Shown here: positions 51,801 to 63,754 of the stretch, in pieces
How positions within the stretch are numbered: position 1 is the stretch's first letter
Layout of the letters: every line of letters begins with the position of its first letter
DNA from: Phoronis australis
Lineage: Eukaryota > Phoronida > Phoronidae
Assembly: GCA_002633005.1 (NCBI GenBank)
Contig: NMRA01000128.1
Span: 150,051-214,050, forward strand
Length of the DNA: 64,000 bases
Reading direction: 5' to 3'
Position numbers and translations under genes: made by a program
Notes under the pieces: model-generated
Databases searched by the model: none
What the model saw: only the letters and a program-made list of their open reading frames with translations
Told to the model about the DNA's origin: nothing

Positions 51801-53255
51801 TTTGTTGGCTATTTTTTGTGCACTAAGTTTTGGTTCATGTTGGCCTCCAATCTTGGCATGTCACTTCCCGTGTGGTGGATTGATGTGAATAATGATGGAA
51901 GGCAGACTATGGGTGAGGGTCTTCGGTGCTAGGACTGTGCAGTGTTCTAGATCCTTCCTCTGACCTCACAACACGTTTGACTGTATGGTTAATGAGGTGT
52001 TCGTTAAATGTGAATATGAACAACGCTCAAGTTAATGTCATTTGCCAGGTTTTGGTCTGAAAGAAAACATTGTTGCTTTCAGTGTCTTTGCTCCGATCAG
52101 ACGTACGACCTTTCATAAAACGGGCTGCAGGATCCTCAAATTCAAACCCTGTGTTGTCACGATTACTTTTAACACTTCCCTTTTTTCTTAATTCTCCACA
52201 ATTTCAGATTTTAAATTGCAGTGGAGTGTTAGTGTTTGAGCTGTTTCAATTGTGCATGTATTGAAAAAAAATAATAAAACACCTTTAAAGAGTCATCTTC
52301 GAATTTTTTTTTATTGTTAGATGTGCTTGTGATACTTTGTAGGGCGCTATCACCAATATTCTAGAAGAGAACGTTGTGCAACCCCTCCTGGTGTCAACTA
52401 GCGCCGTAAGTCTGGCAGCTGAGACAGTCCGTAGTATCATGAAAATTGACGACATTGTAAGTTTTAGACTGCTTACTGACTTTAAAGGTGTAGTTGATTA
52501 TCTATCCTATAAAAGGAAGTCCTATGATTTTGAGGATGTACAATTAATCTTAAATATTTGATCTTTTCATTCTTCCATGAATCTTGTTTCAACTACCAAA
52601 AAATTATTGCTTTTTAGTGATTCCCTGTCATTTTGACTTATATCATGTATTTGAGAAACTTACGTATCCTTCTTGTCATTCAAAAGTTCAGGCTTGTGGC
52701 CGTCTTTAAGCCATGTGTGGTGTGAATGCTGGGAAACTGTTTTATTGGTGCCGTCAAGTCACATTACAATGAGCTCTGCTTAAAATGTTCTCTCGCTTGC
52801 AACCTTCCCTTCTGGAAGTCACATTTTTCTCGTACAGAATACCTTTTCTACACGTCATTTTTTTACTAAGGGACGCACTGTGCTTATGTTTGCAATGTAT
52901 CAATTTCGTTGTCCCATTTTGTGACTGTATCAACTTTACAGCAAACCAATGCATGCGAGTCTAAAAATTGATTACACGCAGACTCCTCGGTTTCATATTA
53001 GTTCGCAGCACATGATTTCTTACACGCGGTTGGACAGTTTCACATTAGAGAAATGGAGAGTGAACGGATCGATGATTTCTATTTTCTTGATTTGGTTACA
53101 ACAAACATGTTCCATTAGTCCCAGGGGTTTCTTTGTAGCAAGGTTCAACTGTAGTTTTGTGGTTAATAGTATCAGTCCTACAGGAAACCGAGGGGAAATT
53201 GTGTCATCTTTTTAATTTTACCTTTTCTGTGTTTCAGGTGAATACCATGCGTTAG
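39819..53255 (+). CDS. CCT4: T-complex protein 1 subunit delta
   Basis: Fourteen exons: 39819-39930, 41009-41061, 42688-42777, 43231-43339, 45257-45399, 45714-45835, 46271-46406, 47648-47787, 48049-48145, 49072-49179, 50283-50413, 51481-51715, 52343-52456 and 53238-53255. All junctions are GT-AG and in phase, giving 535 residues; human CCT4 has 539. CCT4 is one of eight subunits of the cytosolic TRiC/CCT chaperonin that folds actin, tubulin and WD40 proteins using ATP. Group II chaperonin motifs are present: LGPRGMDKM (about residues 48-56), [12 protein letters not shown], the ATP-site GDGTTS (about 98-103), [19 protein letters not shown], and the equatorial LIAGGGAPE and AENAGLNPI. The last exon codes only VNTMR. 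Introns 4, 9 and 12 hold snoRNA-like copies. Confidence 0.98.
43943..44076 (+). ncRNA. Candidate H/ACA snoRNA, copy 1 (CCT4 intron 4)
   Basis: This is 134 nt with H box AGATTA at 44004-44009 and ACA at 44071-44073, three bases from the end of similarity. It is almost identical to the copies at 48240 and 51843, and similarity stops abruptly at both ends. It starts 603 bases after exon 4. Confidence 0.6.
46550..47315. mobile_element. Outer MITE, CCT4 intron 7
   Basis: CAGGGCCCTCGAT at the left is exactly inverted at the right (ATCGAGGGCCCTG). CCTTG flanks both sides (46545-46549 and 47316-47320) as a 5 bp target duplication. A second MITE is inserted inside. Confidence 0.8.
46789..47213. mobile_element. 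Inner MITE with CAGGGCTTGGAAT ends, copy 1
   Basis: CAGGGCTTGGAAT and its exact inverse ATTCCAAGCCCTG bound the element. It is nested in the outer MITE and closely similar to 48414-48881. Relative to that copy it lacks about 50 bases next to the ambiguous base at 47119. Confidence 0.8.
48240..48373 (+). ncRNA. Candidate H/ACA snoRNA, copy 2 (CCT4 intron 9)
   Basis: H box AGATTA is at 48301-48306 (positions 62-67), ACA at 48368-48370, then three bases. The 3' hairpin has lower-stem pairs GTGAGG (71-76) with CCTCAC (122-127) and TC (78-79) with GA (120-121). The upper stem is CTAGGAC (87-93) with GTTCTAG (102-108) over an 8 nt loop. GG at 83-84 can pair CC at 111-112, which would leave 16 nt to the ACA, near the usual pocket spacing. 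The 5' hairpin is weaker: CCTCCA near the 5' end pairs TGGAAGG before the H box with one bulge. It lies 94 nt after exon 9. Mammalian TCP1 introns are known to host H/ACA snoRNAs. Confidence 0.65.
48414..48881. mobile_element. MITE with CAGGGCTTGGAAT-type ends, copy 2 (intron 9)
   Basis: About 90 percent similar to 46789-47213 in the same orientation, with left end CAAGGCTTGGAAT and right end ATTCCAAGCCCTG. Internal sequence is non-coding. Confidence 0.8.
49626..49730 (+). repeat. Two ~51 bp tandem copies
   Basis: ACCAGTCTGGCCTTGTCTGC starts near 49628 and again near 49679 in CCT4 intron 10. Confidence 0.6.
51843..51976 (+). ncRNA. Candidate H/ACA snoRNA, copy 3 (CCT4 intron 12)
   Basis: 134 nt, with H box AGACTA at 51904-51909 (still ANANNA despite a T to C change) and ACA at 51971-51973. 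It starts 127 bases after exon 12. Both arms of the 3' hairpin are unchanged from copies 1 and 2. Confidence 0.6.
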
Positions 53256-53551
53256 TTACTCGTTCAAAAGAGCAGCAACACCACCAGCGGCAGCGAGATG
53301 GCTTATGTAAGCGAGGAACACCTCATAAAGACTCCGTTCTGTGGATGTGTAGGAATTGCTCAATGTGAAGGACGAGGGATCTGTTTCTATTTAAGTTCAA
53401 ACCATCATTTCAATGGAACTGGAGTTGCTAGACACTGGACGTCTTGTTTCTGCTAGCTAGCTTATGTGTTAGTTTGTGTCAGTGCTGCCTCTGTACCAAC
53501 AGCATTTCCATGCTTGCATATTCTGTTTGGTATCGTGTGATTTTTTTTTAC

Positions 53552-53557
53552 AATAAA
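53552..53557 (+). terminator. Polyadenylation signal of CCT4
   Basis: AATAAA 296 bases after the stop codon, following a T run. Confidence 0.65.
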
Positions 53558-54107
53558 TGTATTTAAATGGTATTGACCGTACTTCCTTTCTTGTCTTTTC
53601 CCAATTGGGAATCATTTATCCTCATTCTCTTTCAAAACTGGAATTGTGAACAGGTTTGTTAAACTTGAATAAAATTCAAATATTGACATCAGTGGTGCAT
53701 GGTTTTAGTAACCAGCTTGTTGACTGGTCCTGACTGAACTGGTGGGGCGCAAGTTTAGCTGCCGTCATATCCTGGACTGTTGGTAGGGTGCAAAAGAGGG
53801 TTGAACTTGGTGAATGCTGTAATCAGTTGGGAGAAACACCAGGTAAAATTCTAATTTTGTTGCACGAAGGTGTGGGTTAGCACATACAGCCACTGTTTTT
53901 GCAGTATTCAAATCTGGGTTCCTATGTTTGTAATTGGGTGTAGTTGCTTTTTTGTAAATTATTTGATGAAACCCAAGGAGACAGTTTCTAAAAATATGCA
54001 TGTGAGAGATGACTTGCATCTTACAAATTGATAAGTTTCAGTAATTAATCTTCGCATAGTTGAAGTAATATTCTCGTCAAATTGGCGTCTCGGTGCAAGT
54101 CTTCCGT

Positions 54108-54360
54108 GGTAAATATAAATACTGCGGTTTTCACACGGGAACACAAGTAATGTGTGCAGCTATTGCATACACACCAGGCGTGCGTTCAGTAACGCTAGGA
54201 CCTGAACGGGAGGCAGATGGCGACAACTGCAACTTGCGTAAGGGCTGCTATTGCGACACCATGGTAAAAATAATTATTTTCACATGGGAACGCCACTAAT
54301 ATGTGTTGCTATTGCCTACACACCAGATGGCGACAACTGCAACTTGCTTAAGGGCTACTG
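54108..54360 (+). repeat. Duplicated ~100 bp segment
   Basis: CACACCAG and GATGGCGACAACTGCAACTTGC occur near 54170-54236 and again near 54320-54345, each after a CACANGGGAAC word. The first copy carries an extra GTTCAGTAACGCTAGG insert. Confidence 0.5.
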
Positions 54361-56039
54361 GTGCGCCGCCCAACAACATTAATGAAAAAGTTTAATTTTT
54401 TAAGACAGTAAGCACTCACATGCACTTATACAAGAGACGCCCGCCTGTGCCTGCAAATTAAGTTTACGTGTATGCGACATATAAAACATGAGTAAGAAAT
54501 TGCAAAAATCATTTTGGATCCGTATGGGCCCGAAAGCGCTCGGGGAATACGACGCAGGAAGGTTAGCTTTAGTAAGCGCACTCTCACCCTTCTAGGTCAA
54601 AGCTCACTTTATCAGGGTTAATAAAGGGGTGTACTTTGAATGGGTGCGCTCGATTCCGGGGCTCCTGGTACGCTGCCTAAGAGGCTGTTTTAAATTCCAT
54701 GTTGAAAATTGGTGCAACCACGGGGATTTTTCAATTAAAACTATCAAAAAGCGTCGAAATGAATTAGTCAGCTTTCGTAGATTCACTGAAACATGTAAAT
54801 TCAAAATTTTTGCAGGTTACCAGAAGAAAATAACCCTTCACATGGCAACACACTGTAAAAGGTAAACGTGGAACACTGCGCACATTTTGAGGTAACTGAC
54901 GTTTGTTAATAGGCGAGATTTTTTTTCAACTCCGTAATTCACAGTATGAAAATTTTAAGCAATTCCCACAAGAGGTGCGCGCATGTGCTTTTACTTGATA
55001 GGTAACCACGGGAGACGGGGAGTTCCACAAGGGATTTGTGGGCCTTCTCCAAAGAAATGCCCAGTCTTAATTCGCGTTAACGTGAATTCTGGTTCAGTCC
55101 AGTATGAGTAGTCTGTCATTTTCAGAATGTATTCGAGTGAACGTGAATTCTGGTTCATTTCGGTGGTAGCCTGTCGAGGTTTATGAAATAAACTTGCATT
55201 TCAACAAATGAATCGTAGAAGTCTTTTTTGCGATTGCCCGTACACTGTACTTTAAACAACTTGATCTGTTAGCCTACTGTGCACAATCATCAACATCACG
55301 CCTCTGACAGTATGGTCGACATGGAGAGTTCCGTATGAAGAACTCCCTCTTCACCAATAATGCTTTTCTAATAATGATCTTCAAAAGAAAAAGAAATATT
55401 GTTTTTGTACTTGTAATTTTTGAGAAAAATATACATTTTGTTATAGTTTCAGAACCCGGCACCGAGAATATAATTCAGTGGTCTTCGAGTTTTTCTATTC
55501 TTTCAATCTGATCAATGCAATTATTTTTGTATTTGATGCAGTCTCACGATTTTACGATTGTTTAGGTCGCAAGCATTGATGCTGCTAGGCTGTATATGAA
55601 CACTATGCTGCCGATTTTATTGTTTCTTCATCCTTTTAAGAACTAGAAGAAAAACTATCAACATAGGAAAGAATGCTGCCAAATACTCTCATGAAAGGCT
55701 CATTTAAAAAAACTGGAAAAGAGTGACAGTTGATTTTATCATTGGATCACTCCTCCCCTCATTTCTCGACATAACGGGATGGTTTCATCACTGTAGCTGT
55801 GAGCTTGGTATTAAATGACATACATTTCAAAATAAAAAACGGAAAGAGAGAGCTGAGTCTCTGGAGAAATGCAGTGAATAAACTTTTCTTTTTGAATTTA
55901 AAAATATGAATTAATTTGCTCTAGGAAATATGGGCAAAACACGTTTTGTCGAAATTTTTCGAAGTTTCTGGTCCTCTTGCAATGCGTGTACACTTGTCTT
56001 TTCTTGTTTGTATCATGTATCTAAAGTGACTTATAAGCC

Positions 56040-56132
56040 CCGTGGAGGGCTGGGTGTTCCTAGTCTTTGTAACGTATTCATTGAACACATGTCACTATAA
56101 TAAAAAAATTACTTACTTACTTACTTACTTAC
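56040..56132 (+). repeat. Probable LINE 3' tail with (TTAC)n
   Basis: A GCCCCGTGGAGGGCTGGGTG segment runs into an A-rich stretch and six TTAC units at 56109-56132. No reverse-transcriptase coding sequence was recognised upstream. Confidence 0.4.
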
Positions 56133-57694
56133 TAAACATGTGACTAGCATGTTTTCAAGTGAAGGTACAGGTGAACGTACAGGACTATATGGCAAAATTT
56201 AAAAAAATGAAGGCCTTTAAAATTGTCCTGGCCAGGACCCCCCAGGACCCGGGCCCCTGCGTCCCCGCCGGGCCCGCCCTGCACCTCAGTAGCACTCAGA
56301 CCACAAAGGTTTCGTCCTATCACCTGCAAATTATTGGGGAACAGGCGCTGAGTCCCGATTTCATCCGCTTCCTACATCCCAGTTTAGGAGTTGCAGGTAC
56401 TGCCCCTATGTTCATGAATGAGGGAAGGGCGCTCGCTCCCAGTCCCCCCTCGATCTGCCTTAATTCACGTACGTCGCCGGGCTATAGTCACGTGGAGGCT
56501 AAATCACTATGACGGAAGACGTACGTGTTCATATAGTAGCTTTAAATATTTTAACTCCGCGATTTCCGATGCGGGGGTCAGGTGGGTAACTATATATGAC
56601 TCGGTGTACTATGACAAAAGTTGGTTCAATGTCTACCTAAACAGTTTTGTCGTGCTCCTCTATATCATTTGCACCGGCTTCGAGCAACCCATCCGTGAAC
56701 AGACCGTAGTTTGGCTAGTTGTCAGGGCGGGTCATTTTTTACAACGAGCATGGCCTCAAGCAATGGCGGGTATTGATTTAAATCTTAGCTGAATAGCGGG
56801 CCAACGATACTTGAATACAGGCCCGTAGGAAGGTAAAAATTATTGGGGGGGCACCGACCCTGGTCGATACGTAACTTCTAATTTCGAAACCACTGCGTTG
56901 CACTGGGGTGTATATATCAACGCTGTATTTTATTCAACTGTGCGTCACGTTTGGGAGATTTTTTATCAGTTTGGTAATTTCGTACGTGGTGTCTAAAGCA
57001 TCTGCCATCAGCTTGCATCGTTTGATACTATCTGACCAGGCAAGATTCAACGCNTAGCCTTGACCCCTTAGGCTGACTCAGCCGGCTCCGGCCAAGCTGG
57101 AGTTCTCAACGTTGGTGAAATCCTAAGGCAGCATGGAATTACCATCCTAGGATACCATTTGACGGTGTCTACTCACAAATTAAACGTCGAAACTGTTTTT
57201 GCTGGTAAACTTCCATACTCTGTTCCCTCGGCACTCATGTTCCACAGAGTTGGCGTCTGTTGGAAGGGTTGAGGGGTGCAAAGACTGGACTGAGGAAATG
57301 GGGGTTTTCACTGAATCTTCTTTTGAATAATAATAGTTGCCAACTTGTTATAGGCCTCTTGAAAACAGGTTTTGTGGTTAAAAAGGGCGACGACTCACAT
57401 CTTCTTGAAACTCGTTTAGACAGTCGAGTAACATATTTTATTGAACTCCCCGGGAGGTACACTAAAGGGAAAACCAAAGTCATCCATAGATAATTGATAA
57501 ACAAATAACAATTGATCGGGCAATTCTTGGGAAATGTTTCTTTTAAATTTCTTTTTGTAATTACATTCTGGGTTATATTGACTAGAATATTTAGCTCACC
57601 TACAGCGAGACGTTTGGTTTGATATATTACAAGACCAGGTTCTGCGACCTGCATCACCTCTGGGGCTCACGAAGTAAATTCTAAATGAGACGTG

Positions 57695-57702
57695 TGACGT
57701 CA
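57695..57702. promoter_or_regulatory. CRE palindrome upstream of MTA
   Basis: TGACGTCA, 179 bases before the MTA start codon. An AAATGGCGAT word (YY1-like) lies near 57740. Confidence 0.5.
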
Positions 57703-57880
57703 TAATATTGAAAAGAGTAGGAAGACGGAAAGACCGGAGAAATGGCGATTTGGTGATCTGCCTTCGGACCCTCTTTGCGTCAATGAACTTTGTTGGGAAT
57801 TTTGAACCGTGTTTCGTTTTGAAATTTAGTTGTTTGTGAGCTGTTGAGTTTCTGGGATACTTAAAAGAAGATCTTTGATT

Positions 57881-60800
57881 ATGGCGGCGAACATGTATCG
57901 AGTTGGAGGTAAGAGTTTGTACAATGGATTTCGGCATGGTTGAGGGTTAATTTAGATCGCGCTGCCACACCGCGGCGGAATATTTTTTAAAACCAATTTG
58001 AGCCACATTTAAGAAACTTGACATACCAGCTCTGTGATTTCAAGCCAGATTTATTTTCGATTGTCATTTCAAGCTTGGGCTGTATGATTTTGACCAAGAC
58101 ACTGCTCCTGGTTTCTAAAATATTTGAATGGAATCCAAAGGATCTTCGGTGGATGTGATGCGGTTTGCCGGTGTCCTCACGGGGTGCCAAACTTAAAATA
58201 CGGATTGATTCAAATAATTGGAAATAACGTTTTAGAATAAGATGTCAGAACGTTCTTTACATTGCAAATGATAGAATGCTGGGCGTGTTTGAGTAATATT
58301 TTGTTTTTAATTATGATCATAGGACAAACAATTCTTGGAACTACTTTTGTAATACTAGAAACACACAATGCCAATGGTCAAAACTCTTTCATCTTTTTAC
58401 CAGATTATGTGTACTTTGAAACTTCGTCGTCGTCGCCATATCTCATAAGGAGAATTGAAGAACTGAATAAGGTATGTCTACATAGAAATACCAGTTGGTA
58501 ATTTTGTTTCGTCATTTTGGTATATTCATTTGCTTGTGAAACTTGTTCAACTTAAGGCCATTGTTGTCACTAAAGACACTAAAGATGCATAATTAAGTTG
58601 GCAGATTCTAAGTGATTTTTGAAATGTTTTTTCAGACCCCTAATGGAAATGTTGAAGCTAAAGTTATGTGTTTTTATCGTCGACGAGATGTTCCAAGTTC
58701 ACTGATGATGCTTGCCGATAAACACCATGGTAAGTAATAATATTTTGTTATAATTATTAATTGTGTATAAAATGTTTGTGGTGTCTTCTCCCAAAACTTT
58801 GTGAAGTTGTTAAATATGACCCTCTGATACAGAGTTAGCATGTATTGTTGTTATATCACAAATTTAACTACTCATTATGTTGATGGTGTCTTATGTTGAA
58901 TTAACTTGACCACATGGTTTGTTCGAAGCTTCTTCGTTTTATCCATATTGCAGGGCCTTTTATACCTGTTGCCAGGGTAAAACTGCTGTACATTTGTGGA
59001 TCAGAGTTTCAGTCTCACTAGTTTATTTCAACAATGAAGTATTATCAGTTATTTTTTCCAAGCCAAAGTGCTGGGAGTAGAAGTGGGTGTGCGCTATTCA
59101 TTACTTGGTTAAATGAAATTTCTCTAAGAAGCTTACTTGTTATTTGGTTGACTTCTCGTTGACATCATAAAAAGAACAATTTAAGTATGGTAAATCCCTT
59201 TCCAGCCGTTAAGTCTTTCGTACGAGTCCTGTGGTTTAAACTCCGTTTTTGTACCTATCATATACAGTTTGTAACTGAAGTAATTTCTCTTGAACTGAAG
59301 ATAGTTGTATTGTAAAATAAAAGAAGCCAACCTTTCAGTATCTCATATCTGTTCTTGAAATTGGCATACATTTTTGAGTAATGCACTCATAAACTATTTA
59401 TTTACCAACTTAATTGTTCTTATGAGAAAGTACTAGGTGTGCCAATTGCATGCTTCTGTAAATAATTTTAGCATCACTTATGAACATGTCCTTTAATGTT
59501 CTGTCATTACTTTAAAATTTAAATCACTTCAGTGTAGTGTGCCAAATTTTGAATATGAATTTATTGTGTTGCTCTTGATAGCCTGTTTGATTTCTGGATA
59601 CACGTTGAGATATTGTGTCTAATGTATTCTGTTGACCAGTATGTCTGGAAACTATTTTTCCTCGTGGCTGAATACATATGCATGAGGAGTTGTGATGTGA
59701 TTCACTACATGGGAACTATTTTCTGTGGAGTGTTACATTTGAGTGATATGTCACCAGACTACTTTTCTCTGGAGGGTAGGAATACAAGATAGAGAAAAGA
59801 TTGTTATGTGTCCAATACTACTTTTTCACATGTATTAACACGGGCAGTAATCAGGTCTTGTTGTTAGAGATCACATTCAGTTGAGATCAGAGTTATAGAT
59901 TAACTGTGTTATTTTAGTGCATAGAAAGAGAGTGTGTACTCATGGGATGTTTTACTCTGGAATTCTCTTTATGCAATTCTTTCCATTTACTTCTGCACCT
60001 TTGGGTAATGAATTTGATGACTTTGTGCATCAATAACAAGACTGAAATTCCATGTCTTATTTTACCATGAAACTCATTTTAAAACCTGCTTAATTAAAAT
60101 AACCATGCAATAGTAAAAAATGTTAGTGTTGTGATATGGTGTGGAGTTGTGTTAGTGACAAGGTTTGTATGGCTTGGACTACCTGCTAGTCTCTGGATAA
60201 GATTTGAGAAGTGGGCTCAAAATGTAGAAGTTGCCTTGTCGGTTAATCAGTATTTATCCTGAGACTGACATAAGGGGCATATGCAGGTGTGATTAGTATT
60301 GTTTGAAAGACAATTAAAGATTGTATTTGTTAAATAACCAGACATGTTCACGTAACTGTCAGGTATGACATGATGTAAACATTCTGTGCTTGTAGGAGGT
60401 TAGTTTTGTGTGATTGTTGGCACTTAATACAAGAACAAATCGATATGAATTCTGTGTCAAATTTAATGAAATGGGAATCATCCATATTCTAGTTACAGAG
60501 TGATGTAGTTTTGGTTGAAAGCATCCTGTGTGTTTTGAAAATACAGTTCTGGAGATATTATGTACATGGGCCTGAAAACTCTGGTCGCCATCTGAAGTTC
60601 CTTAGCCCTTAGTTAGGTTGCGCTATCTTTTTAAACAGTGTTAAATATAACATGCTTTTCAGTACCCATAAGTTCTGTTTTGCGTTGGCACTGCTGACAT
60701 AGTAGCTGTCAAATTTGAATAAAATTCAGTAATTTGTTTATTGAGCAGATATAGCCAGCTATTCAGCTAGTCCTTTAAAAGTGAAAATTCATAAACTACC

Positions 60801-63754
60801 AGGAAAATGTACTTTTTACGTGCTGAGAGAGCTTTTGCAACATTACATCCTGAGTTCATTCTAAGACCTGTCAAGGTCTCTGGATCTGTGACTGACCAAA
60901 GGCGGACGTGGTATATATGCCAATAATCTTTGATCTATAATATGTGATGTGGTGGGGAAATGTCGCGCACCCTTCACTCCAACACTGATGCTGTGGCGTC
61001 ATTCTGATAGAGAGGAGTGAGCCATATCAATTCCATATCAGTTCTTTTAAATTAGGACATAAGACAAGATAAATATTTTATCGTCCTCCCTTGCTCATAG
61101 AAAATATGCAATGCCGATTCTGCTGGCTTTAAAACTTTCTGTCGGCAATTCAAAAAAAGCATTTGTAGCATGGGAAGTATTTACAGAGAATACTGAAACC
61201 CCCACATAAAAAATTAAAATGTTTTAGTGATAATTAAGTTAATTACGCATTGCATATTTAGTTGACAATTGCGAGTGATTGTTAAAATAGTGAACATGGT
61301 TACGGCATGTTTAGGTTATATTGACCAAAAACAGGTTTTGACCGAAAATAAAGTGATAACCTTCAGTCTTCAGATTTTGAAGACTTGCGGCAGTTTCCGC
61401 TTTTACTCGGCTTCGGCAAATTGACTTACTTTGAACTTAGGAACACGAGTTATTGAAAACAGCTTGGTAAATTTCATACAAACAAGTTCATCGTTTAGAG
61501 GATCTGGATCGCCTCTTTTAGTTTAGGATTTATTTTCTACGTTATTCACAGAAACTTTCCAATTTTAATATTTATTCACCAATCTCAAAAAATGCTGTTA
61601 GTATTTTCCTGCGGCATTCAGGGCGATGTAATTGCCTACTTAAAAAAGGTCATCTTTGTGTTATCTGATCAGAGTGAGAGGTGATAGCTGGGTACATTAG
61701 GGCACAGTAGAGAAACAGTTGTATGCATGCATTTTTACAGGTAGGAACACCGTTTCACTGTCGCCACCAAGTGAATTTCTCATTGTTCACTGTAGGCCTG
61801 TCATCTAGGCTGCGGCCATGCAGAAACTAAAATATCACTAGTGAAGTCTAAGTGAGAGTATTATATGGTGCTGTCAACAGGGGGTCAAATGCAAAATTGC
61901 GGAGGACTGGGGGTGAGGATGAAGTCAGTGTTGACAAGAGAGAGCGCTTTTTTGTAGTGAACTTCAACGGTGCTTGGCTACACCAATGGGCATACTGGCT
62001 TCTTAAAAAAGGCTCACTTTGTTGACAGTCCAGAGTAATACCTGTGCTAATCAAGTGTGGGTCTAATTTGGCGGGTACTTACATTTTGCAACCTCAGATT
62101 ACTGGGGTTATCTCAGCTACAAACTCTCTTGCCAGACGCAACTTCAAATTTTAACTGGTCGATTTTCCACTGCTTGCTATGACAAACTAGGTGATACTTT
62201 TGTACGTTTTCCTCAGATTTAGGCACCAAAACTTAGCTTTTTACATTCTCTTTGTTAGGTTAGGTCACAAGGGTCAATGTGTGATCAAATAATGACATTA
62301 TATCATGCCCAATCAGAATCAGGAAATCTGATATTATTTAATCATAGCTTCATATCTTAAACAAGTACCCTTATTTGGAATATGTTAGACAAGTTCTTGA
62401 TCTCTGCAGTGAGCAAGAAATGTAATGAAATTCCATAGAGGCAGTATTCTAAAATAGTTATCTGACCACTTCCTATTTGGAAACCTTCTGGATAGATGAA
62501 TCTGTAGACTTGAGAATTTTTGTGGACTTCTAGAATTGTAAATGATATTTTAAATAATGGAAACATCTAAAGAGAATCCCCTTACAAATCATGTACCATG
62601 AAAATTTTCAGACAAAATTCAGTGCCCCAAATCCCAAAGGGACTACCATCTTACTTGAGGAGTTTTTGCCATTACCTATTGTAGGTCTGACACCAACTTT
62701 CTAGTGGTCTATTTGCTAAGGCAGTAGAAGACACTGAGGCTAATTTGTTGCCATCCCAAATTTCCGTTGTGTTTGTCTTCTAATTAGACCACTTTCTTGA
62801 ACATGTGCCAACTGGATCTTGACTCAATATTCAAATTGCATTGGATACAACATTGTTGTGCAGCCACAAAAATTTTGTGGTCACATATATAAGGTAGTCA
62901 GCTTCCTGTCAGCATGTCTGTTCATCACCTTTGCTTGTCCATTTGAATTTTTCAATTGTAACCTGCTCATTTATTATGTTGTTTTTGCAATGCACATTTG
63001 GTGTCACCACTTGTTTTTGCTCGGTGCTCTTTTGTTGTTTTGATTGAAACATTTCCACTGCCTTGCTGTTCCTTACCTCCCACCTGTACTTTATTGTCAA
63101 TTCCTTCAACTGTAATTCCAGGTCTTCCCAATTAAAGCACTTTTAAGTTCTTTCCAAAAAATCTTTGTGTCATAAAAACAATGTATTTTTATTTCTCAAG
63201 ACACCTTGTTCCGTAATGCTATAACTAGTATAATTATAAGGTGGATACAAGTGAACAAAGGGATTATATCACATTAATGTGAAATCTGATTTGCATGACG
63301 GTCTTAGTGTAACAACTAGGACAACCCCACCAGGGAAGTTTGTCCAAGTTCAGTGAAGATCCAACCGCTGTGTGCAACTGACCTATATGGGAATTTTACA
63401 GCACGGTCACAACAATGGCAACAGAACTTCTTAATGTTGTTTTAGCTGTGTGTTTATCAGCTACCAAGGTATTATGCTCAGTGAGGTTTCACATGGTAAT
63501 AGTAGTAAGACTTTACGATTTTTTTAATGAATGTGTATTGAAGTCTCACTTTGTGATATTTTGTTTCAGTCCAATTAGAGGAAGAGCGAGAAACCAACGA
63601 GGAACTGTCGGAGAATCAACAGCACCAATTAAAACATCGAGAGCTCTTCCTGTCACGCTCAGTTGAGACTTTACCTGCCACACATATCCGCGGCAAGTGC
63701 TCGGTAACGCTACTTAATGAGACAGAGTCCTTACTATCCTACCTGAATAAGGAG
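57881..63754 (+). CDS. MTA: Metastasis-associated protein (MTA1/2/3 homologue), N-terminal part
   Basis: Exons 57881-57908, 58404-58471, 58636-58729 and 63570-63754 are in phase and continue past the window with a donor at 63755. They encode [15 protein letters not shown], then [30 protein letters not shown] and ADKHH, then [12 protein letters not shown] and [18 protein letters not shown]. This is the N-terminal BAH domain of MTA proteins, nearly residue for residue. MTA proteins scaffold HDAC1/2 in the nuclear NuRD complex. The ELM2, SANT and GATA-type zinc finger parts would lie to the right. The acidic linker inside the BAH domain is shorter than in human MTA1. Intron 3 is 4.8 kb and I saw no extra exon in it. 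Confidence 0.95.

Larger units (their letters stand above)
53580..57694. other. Intergenic region between CCT4 and MTA
   Basis: No supported coding exon. It contains the repeats at 54108-54360 and 56040-56132, a fragment of a G-rich transposon end near 56815-56870, and an ambiguous base at 57054. Confidence 0.4.

Noticed and set aside
56159-56792. Overlapping open frames with Pro/Gly-rich segments
   Set aside because: Collagen-like appearance comes from a short GC-rich stretch. There is no Gly-X-Y periodicity and no supporting exon structure.
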